Of a DNA stretch of 64,000 nt, positions 38,333-46,895 are shown one piece after another. The translations under genes were made by a program, and so were the position numbers. The stretch comes from Psychrobacter ciconiae. Its GTDB lineage: Bacteria > Pseudomonadota > Gammaproteobacteria > Pseudomonadales > Moraxellaceae. Within the stretch, counting starts at the first letter, position 1. Each line of letters starts with the position of its first letter. Where the stretch lies: NCBI RefSeq assembly GCF_904846055.1, contig NZ_CAJGYV010000001.1:1674001-1738000 (forward strand), in the 5' to 3' direction. The notes beneath the pieces are model-generated. The model made no database searches. It saw only the letters and a list, made by a program, of their open reading frames with translations, and was not told where the DNA came from.

Positions 38333-39505
38333 TTAAATTGCCAGTAGCAGCTTGCCGTCTTGCTCAAACAAAAAGCCATTATCTAGCAGTGATTGTATGT
38401 CTCTATAAAAAGTCCTGTCCGTGAGATTACTGTATAAGGCTTTAACTTGGGCAGTTCTCAATAGCTCAGCAGGACTATAAAAATCACTCAATCCCATCAT
38501 GACCATAATGACGTTAAACTGCCTTTCAGAAATGACCTTTTTAAACTTAGCAGTATTTAAGCTGCCTTGATACAGCAAAAACCCAATAAGCTGATTGCAT
38601 TGGTCATGCAGCTCATTAATCGTCTGAAGCATTCCCTCCATCACAAAATCAATAAAAGGCTGATTAGGTAAGGGGGCTTTGGCTTTCGCCTGTTTACGGC
38701 AATGATTAAATAAAGCAAAGTACTCATGAATATTTTTTTGATAATAGTGCCAAATCGCTGATGATGACAGCTGATACCCAGATTGTTCAAAAATAAGCAT
38801 TTCAATCAAGCGCCCCGTCCGACCGTTGCCGTCCCAAAATGGGTGAATCAGCTCAAAATAGTAATGCGCTAAACTTGCTCGAACAATAACGTGCTGATTG
38901 ATAATTGCAGGGCTATTTAACCACTCAATCCAAGCCTCTAGCAGATATTCAATATCCTCAAGGCATTTTGGCGGCTGATAGCGTCCGCCGGATTCTACAT
39001 TTCCCACATAAGTTTTTTGCCATTTCTCATTATTGCGAAACTGCCCAACGGGATTATGCCCCTCGTTCAAGCCTGCTGATACCAAAGCGTGAAGCTGTGA
39101 GGCATCAGCTAATGAAAACGGCTTGCCAAGCATAGGCTCAAACTGCGGATTACGGCGCTGATTAACCCATAGCAAAGCATCTTTTAGATTAAACAGCCGC
39201 TTTTCAGCAGATTTCTGAATTTCTTTTGGAGTGGTATGTAAAATTTGACTGGTTTCTTCTTCGCTAAATTCCCCGCCCTCAATTGTATTTGTGCTGTAAA
39301 CACTACTTACAAGGACTCTATCTTGTATTTCATCGATGATTTCCGCCACTTTCGGCGTTTTATTGAATCGTAATTGGGCGTCATCAATACGATTTAACAG
39401 CCCTTTATCGGGCAAGCAGCCAAGCGTAAAGGTGAATGCGCCAGACCGATAGGTCATAACCCTCAGCGTTTGCTCGTCAAGCCACTCTTTAGCGTGTTCT
39501 GCCAT
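38333..39505 (-). CDS. Fic-domain protein (AMPylase-type) with winged-helix C-terminus
   Basis: 390 residues from ATG 39505, chosen because upstream in-frame sequence is a repeat. The catalytic Fic motif HPFWDGNGRTGR is intact at 221-232, with the general base His. An N-terminal inhibitory helix motif of the (S/T)xxxE(G/N) type is present as TNTIEG at 72-77, placing it in the class that blocks ATP binding until relieved. The last 70 residues resemble a winged helix. Such proteins transfer AMP to Ser, Thr or Tyr of a target. It converges on hsdR, 58 bp apart. Target unknown. Confidence 0.88.
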   Translation of the reverse strand: MAEHAKEWLDEQTLRVMTYRSGAFTFTLGCLPDKGLLNRIDDAQLRFNKTPKVAEIIDEIQDRVLVSSVYSTNTIEGGEFSEEETSQILHTTPKEIQKSAEKRLFNLKDALLWVNQRRNPQFEPMLGKPFSLADASQLHALVSAGLNEGHNPVGQFRNNEKWQKTYVGNVESGGRYQPPKCLEDIEYLLEAWIEWLNSPAIINQHVIVRASLAHYYFELIHPFWDGNGRTGRLIEMLIFEQSGYQLSSSAIWHYYQKNIHEYFALFNHCRKQAKAKAPLPNQPFIDFVMEGMLQTINELHDQCNQLIGFLLYQGSLNTAKFKKVISERQFNVIMVMMGLSDFYSPAELLRTAQVKALYSNLTDRTFYRDIQSLLDNGFLFEQDGKLLLAI

Positions 39506-39518
39506 AATATTTAGCCCT

Positions 39519-39542
39519 AAAATGTCAAAAGAAATGTCAAAA
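39519..39542 (-). repeat. TTGACA-containing direct repeat, proximal copy
   Basis: Read on the minus strand the block contains two TTTTGACATTT units in tandem. It is identical to the block at 39597-39620 and ends 14 bases before the fic ATG. Confidence 0.75.
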
Positions 39543-39560
39543 GTATTATCAGCTACAAGC

Positions 39561-39583
39561 ATTATAAATAAAAGCTTGTAAGA
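39561..39583 (-). promoter_or_regulatory. possible fic -10 element within a small inverted repeat
   Basis: On the minus strand ACAAGC and GCTTGT form an inverted repeat around TATAAT (complement of 39561-39566). It lies between the two TTGACA blocks. No good -35 is found at 17 bases, so this is tentative. Confidence 0.35.
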
Positions 39584-39596
39584 AAAAAATAGGGCA

Positions 39597-39620
39597 AAAA
39601 TGTCAAAAGAAATGTCAAAA
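39597..39620 (-). repeat. TTGACA-containing direct repeat, distal copy
   Basis: Identical 24-bp partner of 39519-39542, separated by 54 bp. Either copy can be read as tandem -35-like or regulator-binding sites upstream of fic. Confidence 0.75.
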
Positions 39621-39691
39621 ATCAAGTCGCCTAATGAGATATATAGCTATCAACGCTTAGCTGATAGTCATGCTATCAATCTAAATTTACA

Positions 39692-39707
39692 TAGCTCTTA
39701 CCGAGGT
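39692..39707. repeat. short dispersed sequence, copy 2
   Basis: TAGCTCTTACCGAGGT; one mismatch to 15641-15656. Confidence 0.4.
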
Positions 39708-39850
39708 TCATCATTAAGGTGAACGTCTGCCATCGGTACAATTTTAACAACAAAACAGGCTGCCAAAAGTGGGACAGATAAGTAATAAAATTTCTGCAAA
39801 AACGCGCAAATTCTGTGCATTTTTATGCTTAAGCAAACTTTGAGCAAATA

Positions 39851-39965
39851 AAAAGCCGCAATCAATGCAGCTTTTATTGATAATGCTACTAGGTGTGGTT
39901 CGGCTTTGGGGTCAAAGTCACTGGCAGCCGCATAGCTTGAGCTATGCTATCAAATCGCGGCTTTT
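39851..39965. repeat. 115-bp segment with terminal inverted repeats
   Basis: Ends AAAAGCCGC (39851-39859) and GCGGCTTTT (39957-39965) are perfect nine-base inverted repeats. Inside is a perfect hairpin GCATAGCT-TG-AGCTATGC (39930-39947). It may be a small non-autonomous element or a structured RNA. No target duplication was seen. Confidence 0.4.
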
Positions 39966-40101
39966 AGTCAAAGCATCATCAAAAGGATGTTAAATTATTC
40001 AACAACAAAATTAACAACATGATAATGGCGCTATCAAGTAATGAAAAAAGAACTAAAATGAGGGCGTTAAAGGGCTGTAGGTAATGCAGAGTTATAAGAA
40101 G

Positions 40102-40178
40102 TGGTGCGCCCGGCGGGAGTCGAACCCACGACCCTCGGCTTCGGAGACCGATACTCTATCCAACTGAGCTACGGGCGC
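40102..40178 (-). tRNA. tRNA-Arg (anticodon CCG)
   Basis: 77 nt including encoded CCA. Minus strand: acceptor GCGCCCG pairs with CGGGCGC; D arm GCTCAGTTGGATAGAGT; anticodon stem TCGGT/GCCGA around loop CTCCGAA, giving CCG at positions 34-36; T arm with GGTTCGACTCC; 3' end ACCA. Reads CGG arginine codons. Its 3' end faces the restriction region. Confidence 0.96.
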
Positions 40179-40468
40179 AATTTTTATCTTTACCAAAAAT
40201 AAAGACCAGCAATCTTAACAAATAATTGCAGATAAGCCAATCCTCAATGCGTGATTTGATGAATTTTTAAGAAAAAACCCTCAAGCGCTCAATCAGGCAT
40301 GGCAATTTGACCCGTTTTTCCCTTATAATGATAAGGAGAATTACCATTGTTGACCACCGATTACCATTGAGCCCGCCATCAATGACTGGTTTTTGGCTTA
40401 TTTATGCCAGTTTAAAAACCGCTTTGATTGAAGCCCGCCCTTGTAATTGTAATAAGAGAACGTGACGA

Positions 40469-41158
40469 ATGAGAAAAGTAGTTATGTTATCGGCAGCTGC
40501 CATTCTAGGAATCGCTAGTATCGCGGTGAGCCAAGCTGAGGATGTTCCCCAAACGCCTGTGACCGTAGCAGAAGTCGCTGAAGGTAAAGAAGTCGTCAAA
40601 GAAAATATTCCTGAAAAACTTGGCGACAAAACGCAAGCGGCAGCGGATACCAAAGACAGCGCCGACGCACCGGCTGACTCAGAAGCTAGCGCCGATGCTG
40701 CTGACCCAGCTGCCGAAGACGGCGCAGAAGCCACGGCGGCTGCCGCGCCAGCTGTTGAAGAAGAGCCAGTTCCTGAAGACACCCCACAAGTTAAAAAACT
40801 CATTGCCTTGTATCCAAATCTCATCGCGCGAATTCAGCCGGTCGGTAAGGTTTGTTTTGATGGTGGTGAAGCTTGTGACGTGACCGCACGTTCCTCAGGA
40901 CCTGCTGCGGGCGACGGTCCTCGTGATGGCGAGGCGGTTTATAACGCCGTTTGTCATACCTGTCACGCGGCAGGGCTGCTTGGCGCGCCGATCATGGGAG
41001 ATGCTGGGTCTTGGGCATCGCACGTGGCTAAAGGCAAAGACACCCTTTATGACCACGCTATCAATGGCTTTAACGCCATGCCTGCTCGAGGCGGCGCGGA
41101 CATCCCTGATGAAGAAGTCCAAAACGCGGTTGATTACATGGTTGCAGGGTCAAGCTAA
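40469..41158 (+). CDS. cytochrome c5-type periplasmic c-type cytochrome
   Basis: 229 residues. Signal peptide MRKVVMLSAAAILGIASIAV is followed by a 100-residue Ala/Glu/Pro/Asp-rich linker and a single class I cytochrome domain. The haem motif CHTCH is at 162-166; the distal Met ligand is probably in NAMPARGGADIPDEE. The domain matches the cytochrome c5 family of small electron carriers. The acidic linker is unusually long and probably a tether in the periplasm. A strong terminator follows. Partner oxidoreductase not identifiable here. Confidence 0.9.
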   Translation: MRKVVMLSAAAILGIASIAVSQAEDVPQTPVTVAEVAEGKEVVKENIPEKLGDKTQAAADTKDSADAPADSEASADAADPAAEDGAEATAAAAPAVEEEPVPEDTPQVKKLIALYPNLIARIQPVGKVCFDGGEACDVTARSSGPAAGDGPRDGEAVYNAVCHTCHAAGLLGAPIMGDAGSWASHVAKGKDTLYDHAINGFNAMPARGGADIPDEEVQNAVDYMVAGSS

Positions 41159-41178
41159 GCTCGTCTAGCTGCCCTAAC

Positions 41179-41211
41179 AAAACGCCTATTTGCACAAAAT
41201 AGGCGTTTTTT
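41179..41211 (+). terminator. terminator after the cytochrome gene
   Basis: Thirteen-base arms, AAAACGCCTATTT and AAATAGGCGTTTT, five-base loop, T run. Strong. Confidence 0.92.
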
Positions 41212-41430
41212 ATTGGGTTAAATAATCCCTTGTCCTAAAGCGGAATTATCAGCCGCAGCGGTGCGGTTGAAATCGGTCAGCATCAGCCTCACATTAACAA
41301 GCTGCCTCTTTATTAAATTCTCGTTCAATCAGATTTTTAACCGTTTTATTTTTTAGCCACTTTTTAACGTGGCAAATCGTTGCTTGTTCACCCTTGTAAT
41401 TTTAAATATTTAACGCCCATTGAGATGACC

Positions 41431-42384
41431 ATGACTGACACTGAGACTCCTGCGCTACTGATTCAAGACTTATCCAAAACTTATAAAAATGGCTTTTCTG
41501 CACTTAAAGGCGTCAATTTAAGCGTGCCGCAAGGCGGGTTTTTTGCGCTGCTAGGTCCCAATGGCGCAGGAAAGTCAACGATGATTGGCATTATCAGCTC
41601 GTTATTTAAGCCAACGACGGGCAGCGTTCATATTTTTGGTACGGATTTATTGGCAGAGCCTGCCAAAGCCAAGCAGTTTTTGGGCGTGGTTCCGCAAGAG
41701 TTTAACTTTAACCAGTTTGAAAAGGTTGAGGATATTTTAATCACTCAAGCAGGCTACTTTGGTATTCCTGCAAAAGAGTCGCGACCGCGAGCGCAAAAGC
41801 TGCTAAAAGCGCTTGGGCTTTGGGACAAGCGCGATAATAAGGCGCGCGAGTTGTCAGGCGGCATGAAGCGGCGGCTGATGATTGCGCGCGCGCTGATTCA
41901 TAAGCCTCGGCTGCTGATTTTAGATGAGCCAACCGCTGGGGTAGATATTGAGCTGCGCCGCTCGATGTGGGAATTTATGCAGCAAATCAATATCGAAGAG
42001 AACACCACGATTATTTTAACGACGCATTATTTAGAAGAAGCCGAGCAGCTTTGCCGCAAAATTGCCATTTTAGACCACGGTGAAATCCGCGTGAATACCG
42101 ATATGAAGGATTTGCTGGCTCAGTTGTCGGTTGAGACCTTTGTGTTTGATTTGGCAGAGCCGCTCACCCAAAAAGTTGCGCTTAAAGGCGTCACCGATGT
42201 CGCCCAAACAGATGCGCTGACCCTTGAAGTGACGTTATCAGAGGGCGAATCCCTAAATGGCGTCTTTACTCAGCTGTCCGAGCAACATATTAAAGTTGCC
42301 AGTATGCGCAACAAAGCCAACCGCTTAGAGGAGTTGTTTATGCGCTTGGTTGATAAAAGCCTTGATGAGCCGCTGACGGCGTAA
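41431..42384 (+). CDS. ABC transporter ATP-binding protein (YadG-like)
   Basis: About 318 residues, single nucleotide-binding domain: Walker A GPNGAGKST, Q-loop in VVPQEFNFNQF, signature LSGGMKRRL, Walker B LLILDEPTAG and the H-loop in TTHYLEEAE. ATG 41425 and ATG 41431 are both possible starts. The C-terminal 80 residues form a regulatory tail common in drug or polysaccharide exporters of the ABC-2 class. It is followed after 83 bp by its membrane partner. Similar to E. coli YadG. The transported substrate is unknown. Confidence 0.92.
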   Translation: MTDTETPALLIQDLSKTYKNGFSALKGVNLSVPQGGFFALLGPNGAGKSTMIGIISSLFKPTTGSVHIFGTDLLAEPAKAKQFLGVVPQEFNFNQFEKVEDILITQAGYFGIPAKESRPRAQKLLKALGLWDKRDNKARELSGGMKRRLMIARALIHKPRLLILDEPTAGVDIELRRSMWEFMQQINIEENTTIILTTHYLEEAEQLCRKIAILDHGEIRVNTDMKDLLAQLSVETFVFDLAEPLTQKVALKGVTDVAQTDALTLEVTLSEGESLNGVFTQLSEQHIKVASMRNKANRLEELFMRLVDKSLDEPLTA

Positions 42385-42467
42385 ACGGCTGCCGGTCGAT
42401 AAACAATCAATAAATTATTGAATAAATCATTGCTCGATATTAAACAAAAAAAGTTAGGAGATAGTGC

Positions 42468-43241
42468 ATGATCGCTGCTAAGCGCTGGATTGCTTTTCGA
42501 ACGCTGTTGGTGAAAGAAATCCGCAGGATTTTGCGAATTTGGCCGCAAACGCTGCTGCCGCCGGTGATTACCATGAGCCTATATTTTGTGATTTTTGGTA
42601 AGATGATTGGCTCACGTGTCGGCGAGATGGGCGGCGTGCCCTATATGCAATTTATCGTGCCCGGGCTTATTATGATGGCAATCATCACCAACAGTTACTC
42701 CAACGTGGTGTCGAGCTTTTTTAGTGCCAAATTTCATTCAAGCATTGAAGAGCTTTTGGTATCACCAATTTCAAAGCACGCCATTTTGATGGGCTATGTC
42801 AGCGGCGGGGTATTTCGCGGCTTGGCGATCGGGGTGATTGTGTCGATTGTGGCGCTATTTTTTACTAAGCTTGGCATTGAGCATCTTTTTGTGACCATTT
42901 TTACGGTGCTTGGGACGTCGATTTTATTTTCCTTAGGTGGATTTATTAATGCCGTTTTTGCGCGCTCGTTTGATGACATTTCCATCATTCCAAGCTTTGT
43001 GTTGACGCCTTTAACCTATCTTGGTGGGGTGTTTTATTCCATGGAAAACCTGCCCAGTTTTTGGCAAAATGTGTCGCTATTAAACCCCATCGTTTATATG
43101 GTCAACTCGTTTCGCTTTGGTATTTTGGGCTATTCAGACGTCAATGTTTGGTATTCAATGGCAGCGATTTTTATTTTTTGCGTGATTTTTTATGTGATTG
43201 CTTATCGCTTGATTAACGATGGCTCAAAAATCCGCCTTTAA
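42468..43241 (+). CDS. ABC-2 type transporter permease (YadH-like)
   Basis: 257 residues with six predicted membrane helices and the ABC-2 signature around LTYLGGVFYSMENLPSFWQ. The N-terminal RTLLVKEIRRILRIWPQTLLPP is a typical coupling region. AGGAGA eight bases before the ATG confirms the start. With the preceding ATPase it forms a two-gene exporter resembling YadGH, probably assembling as a dimer of each subunit. The spacing to queF is 51 bp, so queF may be cotranscribed, without a clear functional link. Confidence 0.92.
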   Translation: MIAAKRWIAFRTLLVKEIRRILRIWPQTLLPPVITMSLYFVIFGKMIGSRVGEMGGVPYMQFIVPGLIMMAIITNSYSNVVSSFFSAKFHSSIEELLVSPISKHAILMGYVSGGVFRGLAIGVIVSIVALFFTKLGIEHLFVTIFTVLGTSILFSLGGFINAVFARSFDDISIIPSFVLTPLTYLGGVFYSMENLPSFWQNVSLLNPIVYMVNSFRFGILGYSDVNVWYSMAAIFIFCVIFYVIAYRLINDGSKIRL

Positions 43242-43292
43242 TTTTTTAAGTTTGCTATAGTCAAGGTTAATTTACGCTAAAAAAGGTCTTTT

Positions 43293-44165
43293 ATGAGCAT
43301 TCACGGCATTTTAGGGCAACAAACCAACCAATATCCCACCACGTACAGCCCTGAGATTTTATTTCCAATTGCAAGAAGCTTGGGTCGCGACGCCATTATC
43401 AAAAATAGCCCAAGCACTGATGTGGCGGCGCTTACGGTCGGTGTCGATTGGTGGCATGCTTTTGAGGTGTCGTGGCTCAATGGCTTGGGCGTGGCACAAG
43501 TGGCGATGGCAAGGTTTACCATCTCGGCAACGTCACCGTTTATCATCGAGTCTAAATCTTTAAAGCTGTATTTAAACAGTCTCAACTTTACTAAGTTTGA
43601 GCGTTGGGATGATGTTAAAGCGCTGATTAGCAAAGATTTATCAAAATGTTTGCAATCGGAAGTCAAAGTTGATTTGTTTCATCTTGAGGATGCCACGTCA
43701 CGATTGCTGGTGGTTCAGCCGGACGGCATTTGCATTGATGAGGCGCTAAAAAACATCAAAACGCCACTTGAGCTGTCCGAGCATCCAAACCCATCCTTGC
43801 TTGAGCTGACCGAAATTGCCGTTAGCAGCAGCGCCAGTCAGACGTATTGTTTTCATTCCAATTTGCTGCGAAGTAATTGCCCCGTGACCAATCAGCCCGA
43901 TTGGGGAACGCTTGGGGTGACCATGACCACTAAGCGGTTGGTGAGTGATACCAACATGCTGCGTTATATTTTAAGCTATCAGCAGCACAATGGCTTTCAT
44001 GAGCAGTGCGTTGAGCAAATTTTTGCTGATTTGACGACCTATTTTGCGCCAAGCGCCTTAATCGTTCGCGCTTGGTACACGCGCCGCGGCGGCATTGACA
44101 TCAATCCGTGCCGAGTTAGTGAGTTATCGCTTCTGCCAAAGCCAAGCCGGTTGATTCGGCAGTAG
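43293..44165 (+). CDS. queF: NADPH-dependent 7-cyano-7-deazaguanine reductase QueF
   Basis: 290-residue long-form QueF that reduces preQ0 to preQ1 in queuosine synthesis for tRNA. The catalytic cysteine is Cys196 in LRSNCPVTNQPDWG with the partner Asp203, the same spacing as in E. coli. The two tunnel-fold halves are visible: N-terminal LTVGVDWWHAFEVSWLN and C-terminal region with HEQCVEQIF and RAWYTRRGGIDINP. Full length. AAGG before the ATG fits. No preQ1 riboswitch was recognised upstream. Confidence 0.95.
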   Translation: MSIHGILGQQTNQYPTTYSPEILFPIARSLGRDAIIKNSPSTDVAALTVGVDWWHAFEVSWLNGLGVAQVAMARFTISATSPFIIESKSLKLYLNSLNFTKFERWDDVKALISKDLSKCLQSEVKVDLFHLEDATSRLLVVQPDGICIDEALKNIKTPLELSEHPNPSLLELTEIAVSSSASQTYCFHSNLLRSNCPVTNQPDWGTLGVTMTTKRLVSDTNMLRYILSYQQHNGFHEQCVEQIFADLTTYFAPSALIVRAWYTRRGGIDINPCRVSELSLLPKPSRLIRQ

Positions 44166-44247
44166 GCAAAAGTTAGCTAAGCCTTTAAACTTTGCTTCAT
44201 ATTTGTTATGATTGGCAGACAATTTTTTGTTATTGCAAGGATGAATC

Positions 44248-44637
44248 ATGACGTTAGTAAAAGGAATATTAGCAACAATTGGCACATTAGGATTTTCAGT
44301 CGCGATGATGAGCAGCGCTCAAGCGGCAGGATATAATTGTGAAATGCTGGATTTAGAAACCTCATCAAATTGCGGTACTCAAGCGGTAGCAAAAGAAAAA
44401 AAGCGGTTAAACGACATTTATAAGCGCTATCATAATACGCTATCTGCGCCGCAAAAAGCGCAATTGGACAAAGAGCAGCGCGCTTGGCTGAAAAAAAGAA
44501 ATGCAAACTGCGCCTTTGATGAGTCAGGAGCAATGAACAATATGATGGTTTGGGAAATGATTGCTTCGGATGTTTGCACGGCGAATGAGACCCAAAAACG
44601 AACCAATTATATTATGGGTAAAATGAAAAAACGATAA
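44248..44637 (+). CDS. LprI/DUF1311-type periplasmic lysozyme-inhibitor-like protein
   Basis: 129 residues. Signal peptide MTLVKGILATIGTLGFSVAM, cleavage after AQA. The mature part has the DUF1311 pattern: early cysteines (YNCEMLD, SNCGTQ), the central LDKEQRAWLKKRNANCAF, and a last Cys in SDVCTANE, giving two probable disulfides. Mycobacterial LprI of this family inhibits lysozyme; the role here is inferred only from family membership. GCAAGGATG upstream gives a good ribosome site. It is followed by a shared terminator with proS. Confidence 0.82.
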   Translation: MTLVKGILATIGTLGFSVAMMSSAQAAGYNCEMLDLETSSNCGTQAVAKEKKRLNDIYKRYHNTLSAPQKAQLDKEQRAWLKKRNANCAFDESGAMNNMMVWEMIASDVCTANETQKRTNYIMGKMKKR

Positions 44638-44664
44638 TGGTTAATTCAGCCAACTCTTAAACCA

Positions 44665-44694
44665 AAAAAAGCGCCCGTTATCAGGCGCTTTTTT
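44665..44694. terminator. bidirectional terminator between the LprI-like gene and proS
   Basis: Arms AAAAAAGCGCC and GGCGCTTTTTT with an eight-base loop; T runs on both strands, 28 bp after one stop and 22 bp after the other. Confidence 0.92.
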
Positions 44695-44715
44695 ATGGCA
44701 AATTAAAATATTAAC

Positions 44716-46428
44716 TTAACCGACAATTGCCAATACCTCATCCAAGCTGAGCAATTGCTTGTCCGCATCGCGGCGGCTGGCGTATTCATATTTGCCCTCC
44801 GCCAAATTGCGGTCGGACACCACGATGCGATGCGGAATCCCAATCAGCTCTAAATCAGCGAACTTAACGCCCGGTCGCTCATTGCGGTCATCAAGCAGTA
44901 CGTTAACGCCGCGTGATTTTAAGGTGTCATAAAGCTCGGTGGCTTTTTGCATCACCGCGTCTTCTTTGGATTTCATCGGTACGATCGCCACTTCAAACGG
45001 TGCGATGGAGTCTTTAACATTAGGCGTTTGAGGCCAGATGATGCCATTGTCATCGTTATTTTGCTCGATGGCAGCCGCGATAATTCGGCTTACGCCAATG
45101 CCGTAGCAGCCCATCATCAAGGTTACCGGCTTGCCATTTTCACCTGAAACGGTGCAGTTGAGCGCTTTTGAGTATTTATCGCCCAATTGGAAAATGTGAC
45201 CCACTTCGATGCCGCGCTTGATTTGCAGCACGCCTTGACCGTCAGGGGAGGCGTCGCCCTCAAAGACGTTACGGATATCAACGACGTCGGTAATGGTCGC
45301 ATCGCGCTCCCAGTTGACGCCGGTACTGTGAAAATCAGGCTTATTTGCGCCCGATACAAAGTCTGACAATGCCGCTGCCGCGCGGTCAACAAAGACGGGC
45401 ATGTCCAAATCAACGCCGATATAACCTTTATAAAGCCCCGCTACTTTTAAATCGTCTTCTGTTGCCATAGTCAGCGGCAAGGTCACATTGGGGATTTTTT
45501 CAGCTTTCACGGTATTTAACGTATGGTCACCGCGAAGCACTAAGGCGATCAATTGTGGCTCGCCGTCTTCTGTTTCGCCATTAACGATCAGCGTTTTTAC
45601 GGTGGTTGCAAGCGGAATACCTAAATGCTCAGCAACCAGCTCGCACGTTGGCATATTTGGCGTGGCAACGTCGGTTTTATCCATCGTTGGTGCTTGGCGA
45701 ACGTCATTACAGACCGCTTCGGCAAGCTCAATGTTTGCCGCATAGTCTGAGCTGTCTGAGAAGGCAATATCGTCCTCGCCGCTGCTGGCAAGCACATGAA
45801 ACTCATGCGAGGCAAAGCCGCCAATAGAGCCAGTGTCAGCTTGAACCGCGCGAAAATCAAGCCCAAGACGGGTAAAAATGCGCGTGTAAGCATCAAACAT
45901 ATCTTGATAAGTGAGCGCAAGCGACTCTTTATCAACATGAAATGAGTAGGCGTCTTTCATGGTAAATTCACGAGCGCGCATCACCCCAAAGCGTGGGCGA
46001 ATCTCATCGCGAAACTTGCCTTGAATCTGAAAAAAGGTAATCGGCAGCTGCTTATAACTGCGAAGCTCGCCTTGGGCTAAATTGGTGATGACCTCTTCAT
46101 GAGTAGGACCTAACACAAAATCGCGCTCATGACGGTCTTTAAAGCGCAAAAGCTCTGGACCATAATCATTAAAGCGACCCGTCGTCTGCCAAAGCTCAGC
46201 CGGCTGAGTCATCGGCATCAAAACCTCTTGCGCCCCAACGTTTTGCATCTCCTCACGGACGATTTGCTCCACTTTTTGCAGCACCCGAAGCCCCATTGGC
46301 AACCAAATATAAAGCCCTGAGGCGATTTTTCGGATGAGACCTGCCCGAACCATCAACTGACTTGAGGCAATATCGGCATCGCTTGGGGTCTCTTTAAGCG
46401 TGGCGAATAACAACTGACTGGCTTTCAT
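44716..46428 (-). CDS. proS: prolyl-tRNA synthetase ProS
   Basis: 570-residue class II synthetase that charges tRNA-Pro. Bacterial type: motif 1 region [18 protein letters not shown], motif 2 [21 protein letters not shown], an inserted editing domain (about 230-390) that removes misactivated alanine, and the C-terminal anticodon-binding domain. Length and order match E. coli ProS. The start ATG at 46428 gives the canonical [20 protein letters not shown]. Essential cytoplasmic enzyme. Confidence 0.97.
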   Translation of the reverse strand: MKASQLLFATLKETPSDADIASSQLMVRAGLIRKIASGLYIWLPMGLRVLQKVEQIVREEMQNVGAQEVLMPMTQPAELWQTTGRFNDYGPELLRFKDRHERDFVLGPTHEEVITNLAQGELRSYKQLPITFFQIQGKFRDEIRPRFGVMRAREFTMKDAYSFHVDKESLALTYQDMFDAYTRIFTRLGLDFRAVQADTGSIGGFASHEFHVLASSGEDDIAFSDSSDYAANIELAEAVCNDVRQAPTMDKTDVATPNMPTCELVAEHLGIPLATTVKTLIVNGETEDGEPQLIALVLRGDHTLNTVKAEKIPNVTLPLTMATEDDLKVAGLYKGYIGVDLDMPVFVDRAAAALSDFVSGANKPDFHSTGVNWERDATITDVVDIRNVFEGDASPDGQGVLQIKRGIEVGHIFQLGDKYSKALNCTVSGENGKPVTLMMGCYGIGVSRIIAAAIEQNNDDNGIIWPQTPNVKDSIAPFEVAIVPMKSKEDAVMQKATELYDTLKSRGVNVLLDDRNERPGVKFADLELIGIPHRIVVSDRNLAEGKYEYASRRDADKQLLSLDEVLAIVG

Positions 46429-46802
46429 AAATAAAGCAGAACCTTAAACAAATAAATAGGGATAACTGATTTGGTGATATCAACACAGGGATAACAATGC
46501 CCGAAACTTAAAAATCCCCCAAAGTTTGAGGTTTTTTTAAGCACAATCTGACTATGGTAGGTAAACTTGGCAAAAGACGCAATGACTTTTTGAGCTTTTG
46601 GCAGTTAAGCGCCCATTTGCCGTATGACTTGATGACATATAAGCCGCGTTTTTAACTGGGTTTTAAAAAAACGATTGTAGCAAATCGGTAGCTTTGCCTT
46701 GAATTTAAGGTCGCAAAAGCGCATTTTAATCGTCATCAATCACGGCATCTTACAATAACTGCTTGATAAAAATAACAATGGTAAATATAACAAGGACACG
46801 CC
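46429..46802. other. intergenic region between proS and the interrupted DUF4230 gene
   Basis: About 374 bp. It contains an orphan hairpin, CCCCAAA/TTTGAGG at 46517-46531 followed by seven T on the plus strand, with no plus-strand gene before it, and a promoter for the DUF4230 gene. Confidence 0.5.
46763..46791 (+). promoter_or_regulatory. sigma70-type promoter of the interrupted DUF4230 gene
   Basis: TTGATA (46763-46768), 17-base spacer, TATAAC (46786-46791), followed by AAGGA six bases before ATG 46803. Confidence 0.6.
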
Positions 46803-46895
46803 ATGAGCAACCATCAAACACCGCCGCAAAAAGAAGTTATCTTAACCAAATCTGCCAGAAAAAAGCCTGTGGCTTGGCTATCGTGGTTGGTATAG

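Larger units (their letters stand above)
39621..40101. other. intergenic region between fic and tRNA-Arg
   Basis: About 480 bp without a gene. Contents: second copy of the TAGCTCTYACCGAGGT sequence (39692-39707), and a structured segment at 39851-39965 listed separately. CCAAAAGTGGGACAG near 39767 resembles the end of some insertion sequences but nothing else of an element remains. Confidence 0.5.

Noticed and set aside
39760..39785. CCAAAAGTGGGACAG-like sequence reminiscent of an IS3-type end
   Set aside because: Only one end-like stretch, no transposase remnant and no target duplication.
30224..40178. Integrated element with att repeats at tRNA-Arg
   Set aside because: No second copy of the tRNA 3' end near 30.2-30.5 kb and no integrase gene; kept only as a weak hypothesis.
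46509..46540. Attenuator controlling proS
   Set aside because: The hairpin's better T run is on the plus strand, away from proS, and no leader peptide with proline codons was seen.
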